NCBI RefSeq assembly: GCF_014705655.1
Contig: NZ_JACXIY010000015.1
Location: 1 to 64,000 of the forward strand
Origin: Paenibacillus arenilitoris
GTDB lineage: Bacteria; Bacillota; Bacilli; Paenibacillales; Paenibacillaceae
Direction of reading: 5' to 3'
Length of the DNA stretch: 64,000 nt
The notes under the pieces are model-generated. The model was given only the letters and a program-made list of their open reading frames with translations, was not told where the DNA came from and did no database searches. Positions 42,663-52,897 of the stretch are shown here, one piece after another; the first letter of the stretch is position 1; every line of letters starts with the position of its first letter. The position numbers and the translations under genes were made by a program.

Positions 42663-42697
42663 ATAAAATATTATAATCGAGATAAGGAGGGGACTTC

Positions 42698-44077
42698 TTG
42701 CGCTTGCATCTTTCAAGAAGAAGGCCGATTGTTGCGTCCGCTATCCTGTTGGCGGCCATGCTGATGGTTGCGGCCGCGGGGCTGATCGGCGGATTCGTCC
42801 CGGCTGCCGAGGCGGCTGACGACGCGGGGCCCGCCGTCTATGTCATACCGGTCAAGCAAACGGTCGAATCCGGGCTTGAGTCGTTTTTGAAAAGGGCGTA
42901 TAAAGAGGCGGAGGAAGCGAAAGCGGAACATGTCATACTCGTCATCAATACGCTGGGAGGCAAGGTCGTCAACGCGGAGAGCATCGGCCATTTCATCCGC
43001 GAGAACCCGATCCCGACGACGGCGTTCGTAGAAGGCAAAGCGGTGTCGGCCGGCACGTACATCGCGCTTAACGCGGATAACATCGTCATGCAGCCAGGCA
43101 GCACGATCGGAGCTGCCGCCGTCGTCGACGGATCCGGAACGTTGATCGACAATCCCAAGACGATCTCGTTCTGGGTGTCGGAAATGAGCGAGGCGGCGGC
43201 ATTGAACGGCAGGGACCGCAACATCGCCGCGGCGATGGTCGATTCGAATGTGGTGCTCAATCTGCAGGAGGAGATCGGCAGAAACAAGCAACAAGGAGAA
43301 ATTCTTACGCTGTCGGCAAACGATGCGATGAAGCTCGGTTATTCGGAGCATACCGCGAGTACGGTCGATGACGTCGCAAGCTGGCTCGGCCTGGAGTCGC
43401 GCGCCAAAATCGAAGTGAAGCCGTCCCTCGCGGAGAACGTCGCGCGCTTTCTCGTCGATCCCGTCGTGATGACGATCCTGCTGATTCTCGGCATCGCGGG
43501 CGTCGTCATCGAGATGCTGGTGCCTGGCTTCGGCGTGCCGGGAGTCGTCGGTTTACTATCCTTCGGCCTTTATTTCTTCGGTCATTATATTGCCGGGTTC
43601 GCGGGCATGGAATCGGTCGTGCTGTTCATCATTGGCGTTGCCCTGCTGATCATCGAAGTGTTCGTGCCGAGCTTCGGCATACTGGGTATCCTCGGAGGGA
43701 GCGCCTTGATTACGGGCGTCGTGATCGCCGCCTCCGACCCGATGACCGCCCTGATTTCGTTCGCCGTAGCGATCGTGGCGGCGATCGTCATCATCGCGAT
43801 TTTCGTCAGGATGAACAAGTCGAGAGGCATTTGGAACAAGTTCATTCTCCGCGACAAATTAACGACGGAGGAGGGCTACTTGTCGGCCGACGTCAAGGTT
43901 TCGCTGCTCGGAAAGGTAGGGGTGACGGTAACGCCGCTGCGGCCGTCGGGAACCGTCTTGATCGGCGACGAGCGGATCGACGTCGTAACGGCGGGGGAAT
44001 TCGTGAACGCGAACCGGAAAGTCAAGGTCGTCAAGGCCGAAGGCACTTGGATCGTTGTAAAAGAAACGTTAGAATAG
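42698..44077 (+). CDS. NfeD-family membrane serine protease (YqeZ-like)
   Basis: 459 residues. Seen: an N-terminal signal/anchor (RPIVASAILLAAMLMVAAAGLIGG), a ClpP-fold protease domain outside the membrane with the Ser-containing motif KAVSAGTYIALNADNIVM and PGSTIGAAAVV, four or so transmembrane helices (about 250-375), and a C-terminal OB-fold NfeD domain. Long-form NfeD proteins pair with flotillins, which follow here. TTG start after AAGGAGGGGA. Controlled by SigW, by promoter evidence. Confidence 0.92.
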   Translation: MRLHLSRRRPIVASAILLAAMLMVAAAGLIGGFVPAAEAADDAGPAVYVIPVKQTVESGLESFLKRAYKEAEEAKAEHVILVINTLGGKVVNAESIGHFIRENPIPTTAFVEGKAVSAGTYIALNADNIVMQPGSTIGAAAVVDGSGTLIDNPKTISFWVSEMSEAAALNGRDRNIAAAMVDSNVVLNLQEEIGRNKQQGEILTLSANDAMKLGYSEHTASTVDDVASWLGLESRAKIEVKPSLAENVARFLVDPVVMTILLILGIAGVVIEMLVPGFGVPGVVGLLSFGLYFFGHYIAGFAGMESVVLFIIGVALLIIEVFVPSFGILGILGGSALITGVVIAASDPMTALISFAVAIVAAIVIIAIFVRMNKSRGIWNKFILRDKLTTEEGYLSADVKVSLLGKVGVTVTPLRPSGTVLIGDERIDVVTAGEFVNANRKVKVVKAEGTWIVVKETLE

Positions 44078-44109
44078 ACGAATGAATAACGAATCTGGAG
44101 GATGATAAG

Positions 44110-45099
44110 ATGGATCCGATCGTATCCGTATTGATTTTAGCCGTAGTCATTATTATCGTGCTGTCCGTATTTTTGAGCTTCTTCCCGATCATGCTGTGGA
44201 TTTCCGCGCTGGCATCGGGCGTCCGGGTAGGCATCATTACGCTCGTGGCGATGAGGCTGCGCCGGGTCGTCCCGAGCCGGATCGTCAATCCGCTCATCAA
44301 AGCGACGAAAGCGGGCTTAGGATTGTCGATTAACCAGCTGGAAAGCCATTTCCTGGCAGGCGGCAACGTCGACCGCGTCGTCAACGCGCTGATCGCCGCG
44401 CAGCGAGCGAACATTCCGCTTATCTTCGAGCGCGCGGCCGCGATCGATCTCGCCGGCCGCGACGTGCTTCAAGCGGTGCAGATGAGCGTTAACCCGCGCG
44501 TGATCGAAACGCCGATCGTGGCGGCCGTGGCAAAGGACGGCATCGAGGTGAAGGTTAAGGCGCGCGTGACGGTGCGGGCCAATATCGACCGGCTCGTCGG
44601 CGGCGCCGGCGAGGAGACGATTATCGCCCGCGTAGGCGAAGGGATCGTTACGACGGTCGGATCTTCGGGCTCGCATAAGGACGTGCTGGAAAATCCGGAC
44701 TTGATCTCGCGCACGGTGCTCGGCAAAGGGCTTGACGCCGGAACGGCATTCGAAATTTTGTCGATCGATATCGCGGACGTGGACGTAGGCAAAAACATCG
44801 GCGCCCATCTGCAGACGGAGCAAGCCGAAGCCGACAAGAAGATCGCCCAGGCGAAGGCGGAAGAGCGCCGAGCCATGGCGGTCGCGCAGGAGCAGGAGAA
44901 CAAAGCGAAGGTCGTGGAGATGGAAGCGCGCGTCGTCGAATCCGAATCGCAGGTGCCGCTGGCCATGGCCGAGGCGCTGAAGAGCGGCAAGATCGGCGTC
45001 ATGGATTACATGAATTTGAAGAACATCGAAGCGGACACGCAAATGAGAAGCTCGATCGGCAAGAACGACGGCTTGAACGACAATAAGGACGGGCGCTAA
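44110..45099 (+). CDS. floA: Flotillin-like protein FloA
   Basis: 329 residues. Scaffold of membrane microdomains. Seen: an N-terminal hydrophobic membrane segment (about 3-45), the SPFH/band-7 core with [28 protein letters not shown], and a C-terminal coiled region rich in Ala/Glu/Gln (about 225-300). Matches the YqfA/FloA subgroup rather than FloT by its length and lack of a long flotillin repeat. ATG after GGAGGATGATAAG, 32 bases past nfeD. Confidence 0.94.
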   Translation: MDPIVSVLILAVVIIIVLSVFLSFFPIMLWISALASGVRVGIITLVAMRLRRVVPSRIVNPLIKATKAGLGLSINQLESHFLAGGNVDRVVNALIAAQRANIPLIFERAAAIDLAGRDVLQAVQMSVNPRVIETPIVAAVAKDGIEVKVKARVTVRANIDRLVGGAGEETIIARVGEGIVTTVGSSGSHKDVLENPDLISRTVLGKGLDAGTAFEILSIDIADVDVGKNIGAHLQTEQAEADKKIAQAKAEERRAMAVAQEQENKAKVVEMEARVVESESQVPLAMAEALKSGKIGVMDYMNLKNIEADTQMRSSIGKNDGLNDNKDGR

Positions 45100-45157
45100 C
45101 CTGCGGGCAACGACCGGTTAACGTCCGGCGCTGCTTAGCCGCGGAGGTGAGAGCAAG

Positions 45158-45631
45158 ATGAGGTTTATTGAATTTCTGCTGAACAATATTTATATCGTCG
45201 TCATCGTTATCGGCGCGCTGGCGTCGCTGTTCGGAAGGTCAAGCGGCAAGAAGCGGCCGAGGCAGATGCCGAATTTCGGCGGAGGCGGCCTGTCCGGCAT
45301 GCCGGGCAGGCCCGAGAGGGCGCCGGAGAAACTTGAGCCGGATCGGCCGGCCGGGCAGACGGTCTACCGTTCGCGTTCGGCGGAGCATGAGACCGGTGTA
45401 CCGGAAGGGGAATTCGCCGAGCACCGGGAAGTTCCTTCGGCTGCGCCGGTTTCACCGCCCGCCGCCGCGAAACGTCCTTACCGGCGACCTGTCGCAATGG
45501 AGGCCGATAGAGCCGGAACGCCGGCCGCCCGATCGGCCGGCGCGCAAGTACGAGCGGACGATCTGAGAAAAGCCGTGCTGTGGGCCGAGATTCTCGGTCC
45601 GCCGCGGGCGAAACGACCGTTTCGCAAATAA
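45158..45631 (+). CDS. Hypothetical membrane protein, third gene of the nfeD-floA operon
   Basis: 157 residues. Seen: one N-terminal transmembrane helix (IEFLLNNIYIVVIVIGALASLFG), a basic cytoplasmic-type stretch (RSSGKKRPRQMP), a long Gly/Pro/Arg-rich disordered middle, and a C-terminal helix ending AVLWAEILGPPRAKRPFRK. The order (short anchor, disorder, short C-terminal motif) suggests an adaptor. It occupies the yqfB position, but no similarity to YqfB could be shown. GCGGAGGTGAG precedes the ATG; a terminator follows. Confidence 0.72.
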   Translation: MRFIEFLLNNIYIVVIVIGALASLFGRSSGKKRPRQMPNFGGGGLSGMPGRPERAPEKLEPDRPAGQTVYRSRSAEHETGVPEGEFAEHREVPSAAPVSPPAAAKRPYRRPVAMEADRAGTPAARSAGAQVRADDLRKAVLWAEILGPPRAKRPFRK

Positions 45632-45648
45632 AGGAAGCGAACGCCCCC

Positions 45649-45683
45649 GAATCTTCGGATTCGCGGGGCGTTCTTTTTTTTCA
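45649..45683 (+). terminator. Intrinsic terminator of the nfeD-floA operon
   Basis: GAACGCCCCCGAATC, loop TTCG, GATTCGCGGGGCGTTC, then a T-run of eight or more. Confidence 0.93.
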
Positions 45684-45809
45684 TCGCCCGGCATTGCACC
45701 GTCACCGGCGAATCTCATCTCATAATTCCCAGTCGCGGCGCATATTTTGGTACAGTACATGAAAACTTGCATAGCGGTTGGAATGCTTAAGGGAGGTCGC
45801 GATTCGTCG

Positions 45810-46088
45810 ATGCGTCGTATAAAAAGAAAATTTCGTAAAGTGACCGCCGAGCTGCTGGATATGCCGCATGACGTCGTGTATGATTTGCCGCGCCTCACGA
45901 TGATCGGGGACCGGCAGCTTTATATCGAGAACCATCGTGGCGTCGTTCATTTCTCGAGCGAGAGCCTGCGCCTTGCGCTCAGCAAGGGAGAGCTGGAGGT
46001 GACGGGCAGCTCGCTGGTCATTCGGACGATATGGACGGAGGAAGTGTTCGTGGAGGGGCAAATCAAAAACATTCAAATATTACCTTGA
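45810..46088 (+). CDS. yqfC: Sporulation protein YqfC
   Basis: 92 residues from the ATG, 13 bases after GGGAGGT; a longer frame upstream has no conserved text. Seen: RKVTAELLDMPHDVVYDLPRLTMIGDRQLYIENHRGV, the YabP/YqfC-type core, which is structurally a small beta protein. In Bacillus it is made in the mother cell under sigma-E. It is followed closely by yqfD. A GCATATT -35-like element lies 65 bases upstream but the matching -10 is poor. Confidence 0.9.
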   Translation: MRRIKRKFRKVTAELLDMPHDVVYDLPRLTMIGDRQLYIENHRGVVHFSSESLRLALSKGELEVTGSSLVIRTIWTEEVFVEGQIKNIQILP

Positions 46089-46111
46089 AAACGTGTAGGG
46101 AGGGGAACGGA

Positions 46112-47305
46112 TTGAGCGTACAAGGGGCACAATGGTTAAAGGGGATCGTAACGGTGCAGGTTCGCGGGGGACAACCGGAGCGGCTCGTCAACCTGGCGCT
46201 CGCGGGCGGCTTGCAGCTGTCTTCCATCCGGTGGACAAGTCGGGGCTTGCTCGAATTCGAGCTGTCGGTCGGAGACTTCTTCGAGCTTCGGCCGTACTTG
46301 AAGCAGACAGGCTGCCGCGTGCACGTGACGAAGCGCAAGGGACTGCCGTTCTTGATGGTCAAGGCGGAGCGCAGAATGTTTTTTACCGGAGGCATCGCCT
46401 TGTTCTTCGCGATCATCTTCCTGTTGTCCTCGCTCGTATGGAGCGTCGACGTGCAAGGAAACGTGAAGCTGACGGAGGATCAAATCCGGCAGGCGGCCAG
46501 GCAGGAAGGACTCTACCCGATGCAGTGGTCGTTCCGTCTTGCGGACGCCGACGTGCTGTCCAAGGAGCTGGTGAAGAGGCTGCCGGGCTCGTCCTGGGTC
46601 GGCGTGGAGAAAAAAGGGACAAAGGTCATCATCCGGGTCGCCGAGCAAACGATTCCCGATGACGCTCCGCTTCAAAACCCTCGCCATCTCGTCGCTTCGG
46701 CGGACGCGGTCGTCACGGAAATCATCGCCGACGCGGGCAGGCCGGTCGTCAAGAAGAACACGAAGGTCAAAAAAGGCCAGACGCTTATCTCCGGCATGAT
46801 CGGCGGCGAAGAGAATTCGCGCATTGTCGTGGCCACAGGGAAGGTTCGCGGGCTCGTCTGGTACGAATTCGATATCGAGTCGCCGCTCGTGCAGCATGCG
46901 AAGGTGTATACGGGCGAGAAGCATACGAAATGGTATGCCGTCATCGGCTCAAGGGCGCTTCAGCTTACCGGCTACGGCAAGGATCCGTATGAATCTTCCG
47001 AAACGATCGCGCACGAGGAGAAGGCATCGTGGCGAAGCTGGTCGCTGCCCATAGGCCGAATGAAAGAGACGATCATGGAGACGCGGATGGAAGAGCGGAC
47101 GCTGACCGAAGACGAGGCGAAAAGCGTCGGCATTTTGCAGGCAAAAGCGGATTTGCTCGTCAAAGCCGGCCCGGATTCCGTCATCCGCAAGGAAATTGTT
47201 TTGCATGAAAAGGCCGAGAATGGTAAAGTTTATATGAAAGTTCTTTTTGAAGTCGAGCAATCTATCGTACAGGAAATGCCACTAGTCCAGATGCAAGGAG
47301 ATTGA
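46112..47305 (+). CDS. yqfD: Sporulation protein YqfD
   Basis: 397 residues from TTG after GGGAGGGGAACGG. Seen: an N-terminal cytoplasmic region, a single transmembrane helix (about 90-110, FFTGGIALFFAIIFLLSSLVW), then an outside domain with VQGNVKLTEDQIRQAARQEGLYPM and VVKKNTKVKKGQTLISGMIG. Made during sporulation in the mother cell in Bacillus. Sits 23 bases after yqfC and 3 bases before phoH. Confidence 0.92.
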   Translation: MSVQGAQWLKGIVTVQVRGGQPERLVNLALAGGLQLSSIRWTSRGLLEFELSVGDFFELRPYLKQTGCRVHVTKRKGLPFLMVKAERRMFFTGGIALFFAIIFLLSSLVWSVDVQGNVKLTEDQIRQAARQEGLYPMQWSFRLADADVLSKELVKRLPGSSWVGVEKKGTKVIIRVAEQTIPDDAPLQNPRHLVASADAVVTEIIADAGRPVVKKNTKVKKGQTLISGMIGGEENSRIVVATGKVRGLVWYEFDIESPLVQHAKVYTGEKHTKWYAVIGSRALQLTGYGKDPYESSETIAHEEKASWRSWSLPIGRMKETIMETRMEERTLTEDEAKSVGILQAKADLLVKAGPDSVIRKEIVLHEKAENGKVYMKVLFEVEQSIVQEMPLVQMQGD

Positions 47306-47308
47306 GGA

Positions 47309-48283
47309 TTGTTGCCAATTGAGACAAAAGTAGCGAAAATACCGCTCGGCAGCGCAGCGGAAGGATTGGCCGTATTCGGACCGCAGGACAAGTATTTGCG
47401 CCTCGTTCAAGAGCAGGCGGAAGCGTCGATCGCTTCGCGCGACGCGGAAATCGTCATTTCCGGGAACGCCGAAGAGGTGGATTCGCTGGAACAGCTTTAC
47501 AGCGTTCTGCTGCAGCTCGTACGCGGAGGCTATACGCCGTCCGAGAGAGACGTGACCTATGCGTTCGAGCTCGCGAGATCCATGCAAGCCGAGGAGCTTC
47601 TGGACTTGTTCAAGAAAGAAATTACGACGACCTACCGCGGGAAGCCGATTCGCGTCAAGACGATCGGTCAGCGCCATTACGTGAAGACGATTAAGAAGCT
47701 CGACATCGTATTCGGCATCGGCCCCGCCGGGACGGGCAAAACATATTTGGCGGTCGTGCTGGCCGTCGCCGCATTGAAGGAAGGCTCGGTGAAGCGGATC
47801 GTGCTGACGAGGCCGGCCGTGGAAGCGGGCGAGAATTTAGGCTTCCTGCCCGGCGACCTGCAAGAGAAGGTAGATCCGTATTTGCGTCCGTTGTACGACG
47901 CCCTGCACGACGTCCTCGGGCCGGAGCAGACCGTCAAGGCGATCGAGAGGGGCATGATCGAGATCGCGCCGCTCGCGTATATGCGCGGCCGGACGCTCGA
48001 CGACGCGTTCATCATATTGGACGAAGCGCAGAACACGACGCCGGAGCAGATGAAGATGTTTTTGACAAGGCTCGGCTTCGGCTCCAAGATGGTCATTACG
48101 GGCGACGTGACGCAAATCGATTTGCCCAGGGGCAAAAGCTCGGGTCTAATCGAGGCGCAGCGCATCTTGAGGGATATAGAGGAAATCGGAATTATTCAAT
48201 TCTCTGAACAGGATGTCGTCCGGCATTCCCTGGTTCAGAAAATTATCGTGGCTTATAATTGGGATGCCGAAAACAAAGCCTAG
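47309..48283 (+). CDS. phoH: PhoH-like ATPase
   Basis: 324 residues. Seen: a KH-like N-terminal region, Walker A GIGPAGTGKTYLAVVLA, RPAVEAGENLGFLPGDLQEKVDPYLRP and Walker B AFIILDEAQNTTPEQ. Role in RNA metabolism is suspected in the family; it is often next to ybeY, as here with one gene between. Starts at TTG following AAGGAGATTGAGGA. Tight linkage to yqfD. Confidence 0.95.
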   Translation: MLPIETKVAKIPLGSAAEGLAVFGPQDKYLRLVQEQAEASIASRDAEIVISGNAEEVDSLEQLYSVLLQLVRGGYTPSERDVTYAFELARSMQAEELLDLFKKEITTTYRGKPIRVKTIGQRHYVKTIKKLDIVFGIGPAGTGKTYLAVVLAVAALKEGSVKRIVLTRPAVEAGENLGFLPGDLQEKVDPYLRPLYDALHDVLGPEQTVKAIERGMIEIAPLAYMRGRTLDDAFIILDEAQNTTPEQMKMFLTRLGFGSKMVITGDVTQIDLPRGKSSGLIEAQRILRDIEEIGIIQFSEQDVVRHSLVQKIIVAYNWDAENKA

Positions 48284-48300
48284 AGAGGAATGTCTGCTGC

Positions 48301-50547
48301 ATGAACCAGACTCAGACCGGAAAACAAGGAAACTTGCAGCCGTCCAAGACGGCGGGCTGGAAGCAAAGCGCGGCCGTTCGATGGATGCTGATGGTTTTGT
48401 TCGTGCTGCTGTTCTATTTCAGCTTGGCTCCGCATCTCGTACCCGAGACGTACGACATCGAAGAAGGCGCGGTGAGCGAGAAGGACATTAAGGCGCCTTT
48501 CCAGATCAAGGACGAGAAGGCGACGCGGCAAGCGGAGGAGGACGCGGCCGCGAGGATCGACGATATTTATTCGATCGTGCCGCTTCGGAACGAGATGCTG
48601 GTGGACCAGATTTTCGTGCGGATCGAGCAGCTGAATCAGGACGATCAGGTGACCGTCCAGAACAAGATCGATATTTACCGCAACGAAATTCCGGGAAGAT
48701 ATTCGGAATATATCGACGATTTCGTCAAAATGAACAGGGGCAAAGGGACCTATAACGATTCGCTGCTTGAGGAAATGGCTCTTGTGGCCAAGGAGCAGCA
48801 GTATACGATCCCGGAAGAAACGTTCTATAAAATGCCGAATTTATCGGGGGAGACGTTGGCCGAAATGCGCAGCGTCGCCAGGGACATCGTGCGCAAGCTG
48901 ACGGGCGAGCAGCTTCGCGAGGCGGAGACGGCCCGCACGCAGGTGGCCGAGATGGTGAACGCCAGCTCGCTGTCGAGCCGGACAAGCCGCGAAATCGTGC
49001 AGGAGCTGGCTAGGTTCGCGATCATGCCGAACAAGTTTTTCGACAAGGAGGCAACCGATGAAGCGAGGGTGCAGGCGAAGCAGAATACGCCGCCCGTCGT
49101 GATCAAGGAAGGCGAGCTGATCGTCAAGCGGGGGCAGACCATTACGCCGGAACTGTACAAATTGCTCGTCGATTCTTCCTTGCTGCAGGAGAAGAAAAAT
49201 TATTGGCCGCAAACCGGTTTGCTCGTCTTGTCCGTCATGTTCATCGTCTCGTTGTACGCGTATTTGCATCAATCGGGCGGCATTAACGGCGTGAAGCCGA
49301 AATACAATAACGCTTCTTTGCTTATGCTGTGGCTTATTTTTCTGATCAACATCGTGACGATGCAGATCGTTTCGCTGACGCAGACGGACACCGCGCCTTA
49401 TGCGGGTTATTTGGCGCCGGCCGCCTTGGGGACGATGCTGATCACGCTGCTGCTCGACATGCATCTGGCGATGGTCAGTTCCATCTTGTTCTCGATCATG
49501 GGCAGCATCATCTTGAATAACGGGCAGCAACAAATTTTCGACTTTCAATACGGCTTCGTCATCATCGTCGTATCGTTCGCCGCCATCTTCTCCATTCATC
49601 GCGCAAGCCAGCGTTCGACGATATTGAAGGCGGGCATCATGGTCAGCTTGTTCGGATCGATTTCGGTCATCTCGCTGCTGCTCCTAACGGAGCAGCTGGA
49701 AAGAAGTTTCTTCATTTATTCGGTGGCGTTCGCGTTCGCAAGCGGCCTCATTACGGCGATTCTGGTTATCGGGCTGATGCCTTTCTTCGAAATTACGTTC
49801 GGCATCCTGTCGGCGCTGAAGCTCGTGGAGCTGTCGAATCCGAATCATCCGCTGCTACGCAAGCTGCTGACGGAAACGCCGGGAACGTATCATCATAGCG
49901 TCATGGTCGGCAATTTATCGGAGGCGGCCGCGGAAGCGATCGGCGCGGACGGCCTGCTTTGCCGGGTCGGCTCGTTCTATCACGACATCGGGAAGACGAA
50001 GCGGCCGAACTATTTCATCGAGAACCAATCCAACATCGAAAACCCGCATGACACGATCGATCCGAAGCTAAGCAAATCGATTATCGTCGCGCATGCCAGG
50101 GATGGCGTGGATATGTTGAAAGGGTACAGCATACCGAAGCCGATCCGCGATATTGCCGAGCAGCATCACGGAACGACGTCGCTTAAGTTTTTCTATTACA
50201 AAGCGTTAAAGCAAGCGGAGGAGCAGGGTATCGAGCCCTCGTTCACGGAGGACGACTTCCGGTATCCGGGACCGAAGGCGCAGTCGAAGGAGGCTGCCGT
50301 CGTCGGAATCGCCGACTGCGTGGAGGCGGCGGTTCGGAGCCTGCGCAATCCGACCGTGGAGCAGGTTGAAGCAATGATCAACAAAATCATCAAGAGCAGG
50401 CTCGACGACAATCAATACAACGAATGCGACCTGACGTTGAAGGAGCTCGATAAGATCGCTCAATCGTTGAAGGAGAGCGTCATCGGCATTTTCCACTCGC
50501 GCATCGAATATCCGGAGGACGTTAAATCAAAGGAGCGACTGGCATGA
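48301..50547 (+). CDS. pgpH: 7TM-HD phosphodiesterase, PgpH-like (YqfF)
   Basis: 748 residues from the ATG giving MNQTQTGKQ. Seen: a first transmembrane helix (about 27-45), an outside 7TMR-HDED domain (about 55-285), seven transmembrane helices (about 295-490), and a cytoplasmic HD domain with YHHSVMVGNLS, FYHDIGKTKRP, HARDGVDML and EQHHGT. The PgpH family hydrolyses c-di-AMP. Overlaps ybeY by four bases (ATGA). Confidence 0.93.
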   Translation: MNQTQTGKQGNLQPSKTAGWKQSAAVRWMLMVLFVLLFYFSLAPHLVPETYDIEEGAVSEKDIKAPFQIKDEKATRQAEEDAAARIDDIYSIVPLRNEMLVDQIFVRIEQLNQDDQVTVQNKIDIYRNEIPGRYSEYIDDFVKMNRGKGTYNDSLLEEMALVAKEQQYTIPEETFYKMPNLSGETLAEMRSVARDIVRKLTGEQLREAETARTQVAEMVNASSLSSRTSREIVQELARFAIMPNKFFDKEATDEARVQAKQNTPPVVIKEGELIVKRGQTITPELYKLLVDSSLLQEKKNYWPQTGLLVLSVMFIVSLYAYLHQSGGINGVKPKYNNASLLMLWLIFLINIVTMQIVSLTQTDTAPYAGYLAPAALGTMLITLLLDMHLAMVSSILFSIMGSIILNNGQQQIFDFQYGFVIIVVSFAAIFSIHRASQRSTILKAGIMVSLFGSISVISLLLLTEQLERSFFIYSVAFAFASGLITAILVIGLMPFFEITFGILSALKLVELSNPNHPLLRKLLTETPGTYHHSVMVGNLSEAAAEAIGADGLLCRVGSFYHDIGKTKRPNYFIENQSNIENPHDTIDPKLSKSIIVAHARDGVDMLKGYSIPKPIRDIAEQHHGTTSLKFFYYKALKQAEEQGIEPSFTEDDFRYPGPKAQSKEAAVVGIADCVEAAVRSLRNPTVEQVEAMINKIIKSRLDDNQYNECDLTLKELDKIAQSLKESVIGIFHSRIEYPEDVKSKERLA

Positions 50548-51041
50548 GCGTACAGCTTGATTGGAGCAACGAACAGCAGAAGATGGAAATTCCGGATAGC
50601 TGGATCGCGAAGCTGGAGCAGCTGCTCCGGCTTGCAGCGGAGGCGGAGGGCATTACCGACGGCGAGGTGTCCTTGACGTTCACCGACGACGAGGAAATCC
50701 ACCAGCTGAACCGCGATTACCGGGGGATCGACCGTCCGACGGACGTGCTGTCCTTCGCGATGCAGGAAGACGGAACGGAGGAGCTGGACATTATTTTCGA
50801 AGTGGACAGCGAGGACGAGAAGGATCCGATTTCAGGCATGCTAGGCGATATCATCATATCCGTCGAGACGGCTGCGGCCCAAAGCGAGGAATACGGCCAT
50901 TCCTTGGAGCGGGAGATCGGCTTTCTGTTCGTTCACGGCTTTCTGCACCTTATCGGTTACGATCATCAGGACGATGCGTCCGAAGCGGTCATGACGGCGA
51001 AGCAGGAAGCGGTATTGCAGGAAGCCGGATTGTCGCGATAA
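50544..51041 (+). CDS. ybeY: Endoribonuclease YbeY
   Basis: 165 residues. Zinc-dependent nuclease for 16S rRNA 3'-end maturation and ribosome quality control. Seen: LNRDYRGIDRPTDVLSFAM and the full metal site HGFLHLIGYDH. Both ends overlap neighbours: ATGA with pgpH and TAATG with dgkA, so the run is translationally coupled. Confidence 0.96.
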   Translation: MSVQLDWSNEQQKMEIPDSWIAKLEQLLRLAAEAEGITDGEVSLTFTDDEEIHQLNRDYRGIDRPTDVLSFAMQEDGTEELDIIFEVDSEDEKDPISGMLGDIIISVETAAAQSEEYGHSLEREIGFLFVHGFLHLIGYDHQDDASEAVMTAKQEAVLQEAGLSR

Positions 51042-51403
51042 TGGCCAAGTTCATTTGCAGCCTCGGGGTCGCCTTCTCGGGCATCGGCTACGCGATTCGC
51101 ACGCAAAGCCATATGCGCGTTCATATGATTGCCGCCGCCGCGGTTTGCGGACTCGGATGGCTCGTATCGCTGAAGCCGATCGAGTGGGCGGTCATTCTGC
51201 TTACGATCGCGGTCGTGTTCAGCGCGGAGATGATGAATACGGCCGTCGAACAAGCGGTGGATCTGGCAAGTCCCGGCATTCATCCCGTCGCGAAGATCGC
51301 AAAGGACGTCGCAGCCGGCGCCGTGCTGGTCGCCGCCATAATCGCCGTCGTCATCGGGCTGCTCATTATCGGGCCGCCCTTGTGGCGTTTATTGTTCGCT
51401 TAG
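51041..51403 (+). CDS. dgkA: Undecaprenol/diacylglycerol kinase
   Basis: 120 residues, three transmembrane helices. Seen: the family motif EMMNTAVEQAVDLA. In Gram-positives this enzyme phosphorylates undecaprenol, supplying the cell-wall lipid carrier. The start lies within the ybeY stop codon (TAATG). Confidence 0.94.
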   Translation: MAKFICSLGVAFSGIGYAIRTQSHMRVHMIAAAAVCGLGWLVSLKPIEWAVILLTIAVVFSAEMMNTAVEQAVDLASPGIHPVAKIAKDVAAGAVLVAAIIAVVIGLLIIGPPLWRLLFA

Positions 51404-51433
51404 CGTCACCATCATGTTGAGGAGGTAACCTCG

Positions 51434-51868
51434 ATGCCTTTCGAAGGAATGCCGGAAGCGCATGTCCGGCTAATGCAAGCGGCCCGGGACGCGATGTCGC
51501 GCGCTTACGTGCCGTACTCGCGATTCCAGGTAGGTGCCGCTTTGCTCGATGATGAGGGACATGTCCATCACGGCTGCAACGTGGAGAACGCCGCTTACGG
51601 ACCGACGAACTGCGCCGAGCGGACGGCGCTGTTCCGCGCCGTTGCCGACGGCAAGCGGCCGGGGCAGTTTCAGGCGATCGCCGTCATCGGCGACACGCAA
51701 GGCCCGATTGCCCCGTGCGGCATTTGCCGTCAGGTGCTCGTCGAGCTGTGCGCGCCGGATATGCCCGTCATTATGGGCAACATAAAAGGACAGTGGACGG
51801 TTTCGACCGTCGCGGATATTTTGCCGGGCGCATTCACGCCGGCTTCACTAGACAACGGGGAGCGTTAA
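51434..51868 (+). CDS. cdd: Cytidine deaminase
   Basis: 144 residues. Pyrimidine salvage: cytidine to uridine. Seen: [19 protein letters not shown] with the Cys and catalytic Glu, and PCGICRQVL with the other two zinc cysteines. Starts after GAGGAGGTAACC. Gene order dgkA-cdd-era is as in Bacillus. Confidence 0.96.
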   Translation: MPFEGMPEAHVRLMQAARDAMSRAYVPYSRFQVGAALLDDEGHVHHGCNVENAAYGPTNCAERTALFRAVADGKRPGQFQAIAVIGDTQGPIAPCGICRQVLVELCAPDMPVIMGNIKGQWTVSTVADILPGAFTPASLDNGER

Positions 51869-51876
51869 GAATACGA

Positions 51877-52803
51877 ATGAATCGAACGACAGCATCAAAC
51901 GACCGGGAAGGCAAAAAATTCAGATCCGGCTTCGTGGCGATCATCGGAAGGCCGAACGTCGGCAAGTCCACGCTGATGAACCACCTGATCGGGCAAAAGA
52001 TCGCGATCATGTCGGACAAGCCGCAGACGACGCGCAACAAAATTCATGGCGTCTATACGACAAGCGATACGCAAATCGTGTTTTTGGATACGCCGGGCAT
52101 TCATAAACCGCAGTCCAAGCTTGGCAACTACATGATCCAGACCGCGGAAAGCGCGCTCAAGGAAGTGGAAGCCGCGCTGTTCCTGATCGACGCCTCCGAG
52201 GGGCTCGGCGGCGGCGACCGGTTCATTATCGAGCAGCTCAAGAAAGTGAAGACGCCCGTCTTTCTCGTTATGAACAAAATCGACAAGGTCGAGCCCGAGC
52301 GGCTGCTGCCGATGATCACGCAGTACAACGAGCTGCACGAATTCGCGGAAATCGTTCCGATCTCCGCCCTTAACGGCAACAATATCGAAACGCTGCTCGA
52401 GCAGATTACGAAATATTTGCCGGAAGGGCCGCAGTATTATCCGGCCGATCAAATAACGGACCATCCGGAGCAGTTCGTGTGCGCGGAGCTGATCCGCGAG
52501 AAAATATTGCATATGACCCGTGAGGAAATTCCGCATTCGATCGCCGTGACGATTGAAGACATGCGAGTGAAGGAGAACGGCGTCGTCTACATCGGCGCGG
52601 TGATATTCGTCGAAAGGGATTCGCAGAAGGGGATCATCATCGGCAAGAGAGGCGATATGCTCAAGGAAGTCGGCAAGCAGGCGCGCAAAGATATCGAAGC
52701 GCTGCTCGGTTCGCACATTTTTCTCGAGCTATGGGTGAAAGTGAAGAAGGATTGGCGCAACCAGGAACGGGTCTTGAAAGATCTCGGTTTTCGGCACGAC
52801 TGA
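51877..52803 (+). CDS. era: Ribosome biogenesis GTPase Era
   Basis: 308 residues from the ATG giving [12 protein letters not shown]. Seen: G1 [10 protein letters not shown]3 DTPGIH, G4 NKID, and a C-terminal KH domain with [15 protein letters not shown], which binds the 16S rRNA 3' end. A longer frame overlapping cdd was rejected because homology begins near residue 12. Confidence 0.96.
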   Translation: MNRTTASNDREGKKFRSGFVAIIGRPNVGKSTLMNHLIGQKIAIMSDKPQTTRNKIHGVYTTSDTQIVFLDTPGIHKPQSKLGNYMIQTAESALKEVEAALFLIDASEGLGGGDRFIIEQLKKVKTPVFLVMNKIDKVEPERLLPMITQYNELHEFAEIVPISALNGNNIETLLEQITKYLPEGPQYYPADQITDHPEQFVCAELIREKILHMTREEIPHSIAVTIEDMRVKENGVVYIGAVIFVERDSQKGIIIGKRGDMLKEVGKQARKDIEALLGSHIFLELWVKVKKDWRNQERVLKDLGFRHD

Positions 52804-52897
52804 GCAATTGACGTAAATTGTTAAGGATAGGCGCAGCCCGTTTATCGCATCCTAATATCGTCTAGAGCATTTCCGAGGCGGAAAGGGATGAATACGA

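Noticed and set aside
45740..45767. Possible sigma-E promoter of yqfC
   Set aside because: The -35-like GCATATT is good, but the matching -10 (TGAAAACT at 13-base spacing) is poor.
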